DNA from: Bacteroidota bacterium
GTDB taxonomy: Bacteria; Bacteroidota; Bacteroidia; NS11-12g; UBA9320
DNA: 7,467 nucleotides
Reading direction: 5' to 3'
Assembly: GCA_003485825.1 (NCBI GenBank)
Contig: DNHN01000002.1
Span: forward strand, 4,694 to 12,160
The notes beneath the pieces were generated by a model that saw nothing but the letters and a program-made list of their open reading frames with translations, was not told the origin of the DNA and made no database searches. The translations under genes and the position numbers were made by a program. Positions 6,475-7,467 of this stretch are shown piece by piece (the first letter of the stretch is position 1; every line of letters starts with the position of its first letter).

Positions 6475-6482
6475 TACATTTG
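6475..6482 (+). promoter_or_regulatory. predicted -7 element of the carA promoter
   Basis: TACATTTG is an exact match to the Bacteroidota -7 consensus TAnnTTTG, 17 bases before the GTG start of carA, which would leave a leader of roughly 10-12 bases. No clear TTTG or TTG is found at the expected -33 distance, so the promoter is only partly supported. Confidence 0.45.
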
Positions 6483-6499
6483 CCCAAACCTACAAGAAC

Positions 6500-7467
6500 G
6501 TGTCAGTAATCAAATCTCAAAAAGCATATTTAGTACTTCAAGACGGAACTGTTTTCGAAGGAAATGCCATAGGCAAAATCGGAACTACAACAGGTGAAAT
6601 TGCCTTCAACACTGGGATGACCGGTTATCAAGAGGTGTTTACCGATCCGTCTTACTTCGGACAGATAGTAGTGATGACTATGGATCACATAGGGAACTAC
6701 GGTGCTGCGAGCAAGGATGCAGAGTCAGATTCCATTAAAATATCTGGATTAGTTTGTAAAAACTACTCACCTATGCACAGCCGTACCATGGCAGATAGTA
6801 GTCTGAATGATTATTTTATAGAACATGGATTTACAGGTATTAGCGATGTGGATACTCGTCAGATAGTAAAGCACATTCGTGACGCTGGAGCTATGAATGC
6901 CATCATCAGTTCAGAAATACTGGATGTAGAAGAGTTGAAGCGAATGCTAAACAAGGTTCCAAGTATGGAAGGGTTAGAGCTTAGTTCTAAAGTTTGGAGT
7001 ACTGAAACGTATGAGGTAAATGAAGGAGGATCAAAGAAAGTAGCGTTACTGGATTTGGGTTCTAAGAAAAATATTATTGAATGTCTGACAGAAAGAGGTT
7101 GTCACGTGAAAGTATTTCCCGGAGATACAAGCTATGCAGATATGAAAGCTTGGAATCCAGATGGATTTATGATCAGTAATGGTCCCGGTGATCCTGCGGC
7201 AATGCCATATGCTGTAAAGACCTTACAAGAAATCCTAGAGGCCAATGATAAGATTTTTGGTATCTGTCTAGGTAGCCAGATACTGGCTCAGGCTGTAGGG
7301 ATGAAAACCTTCAAACTTCAAAAAGGACACCGAGGTCAGAACCATCCAGTACAGAATCTACTTACTGGTAAAAGTGAAATGACCTCACAGAACCATGGTT
7401 TTGCGATAGACCCTGAGAGTAATAACGGAAATGCTGAGATTACACATATTAATCTAAATGATAATAC
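6500..7467 (+). CDS. carA: carbamoyl-phosphate synthase small subunit, partial at right edge
   Basis: This is the glutamine amidotransferase subunit of carbamoyl-phosphate synthase. It hydrolyses glutamine and passes ammonia to CarB for pyrimidine and arginine synthesis in the cytoplasm. About 322 of the usual ~370 codons are visible; the frame is still open at the window end. The N-terminal CarA domain is clear (LVLQDGTVFEGNAIG, then GEIAFNTGMTGYQEVFTDPS and DVDTRQIVKHIRDAGAMNA). The class I amidotransferase domain starts near residue 177 (KVALLDLGSKKNI), with SNGPGDP at 226-232, nucleophile C256 in GICLGSQ, and GHRGQNHPV and TSQNHGFAID following. The catalytic His and Glu lie beyond the edge. 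The start is forced: GTG 6500 is the only usable codon between the in-frame TAA at 6470-6472 and the conserved domain. The residue after C-L-G is Ser259 where His is usual. A perfect TACATTTG lies just upstream. Confidence 0.95.
   Translation, partial: MSVIKSQKAYLVLQDGTVFEGNAIGKIGTTTGEIAFNTGMTGYQEVFTDPSYFGQIVVMTMDHIGNYGAASKDAESDSIKISGLVCKNYSPMHSRTMADSSLNDYFIEHGFTGISDVDTRQIVKHIRDAGAMNAIISSEILDVEELKRMLNKVPSMEGLELSSKVWSTETYEVNEGGSKKVALLDLGSKKNIIECLTERGCHVKVFPGDTSYADMKAWNPDGFMISNGPGDPAAMPYAVKTLQEILEANDKIFGICLGSQILAQAVGMKTFKLQKGHRGQNHPVQNLLTGKSEMTSQNHGFAIDPESNNGNAEITHINLNDN

Overview
The window looks like an ordinary stretch of a Bacteroidota (Flavobacteriia-like) chromosome. It is AT-rich. The genes have A-rich leaders without Shine-Dalgarno sequences, and there are good matches to the Bacteroidota -7 promoter element TAnnTTTG ahead of carA and ahead of the LysR gene. 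The protein types fit too: a TRIC-type channel, an M61 peptidase with a PDZ domain, and a small lipoprotein-like peptide. The genus cannot be named from this sequence alone. I see no tRNA, rRNA, CRISPR array, insertion sequence or integrase.

Left part (1-1993, + strand). A seven-helix TRIC/UPF0126 membrane protein is followed by an FAD-dependent amine-oxidase/phytoene-desaturase-like oxidoreductase. Both are intact, with likely starts inside longer open frames (58 and 740).

Middle part (1994-3198). This is the least explained area. A leftward cluster reads: a 31-codon lipoprotein-like peptide (2789-2694), then an open frame of 76 codons with no ATG (2679-2449), then an uncharacterised charged 109-aa protein (2384-2055). 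On the + strand at 2943-3155 there is a coding-looking frame with a clean stop but no usable start codon, probably a gene remnant.

Right part (3199-7467). A secreted M61 metallopeptidase with all expected zinc-site motifs ends 8 bases from a convergent LysR-family regulator. The regulator is divergent from an uncharacterised 107-aa protein. The 88-base intergenic region between them holds a perfect T-N11-A palindrome that overlaps the regulator's predicted -7 element, a textbook arrangement for autoregulation and control of the neighbour. After a 205-base region with two possible RNA hairpins, carA (carbamoyl-phosphate synthase small subunit) begins at a GTG and runs off the right edge with about 322 codons visible. 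Its nucleophile motif reads GICLGSQ instead of the usual GICLGHQ.

The genes do not form one pathway. The only clear functional link visible is the LysR/107-aa divergent pair. Nothing here proves a new system. The best leads are that pair, the uncalled short frames at 2449-3155, and the carA leader and active-site variant.
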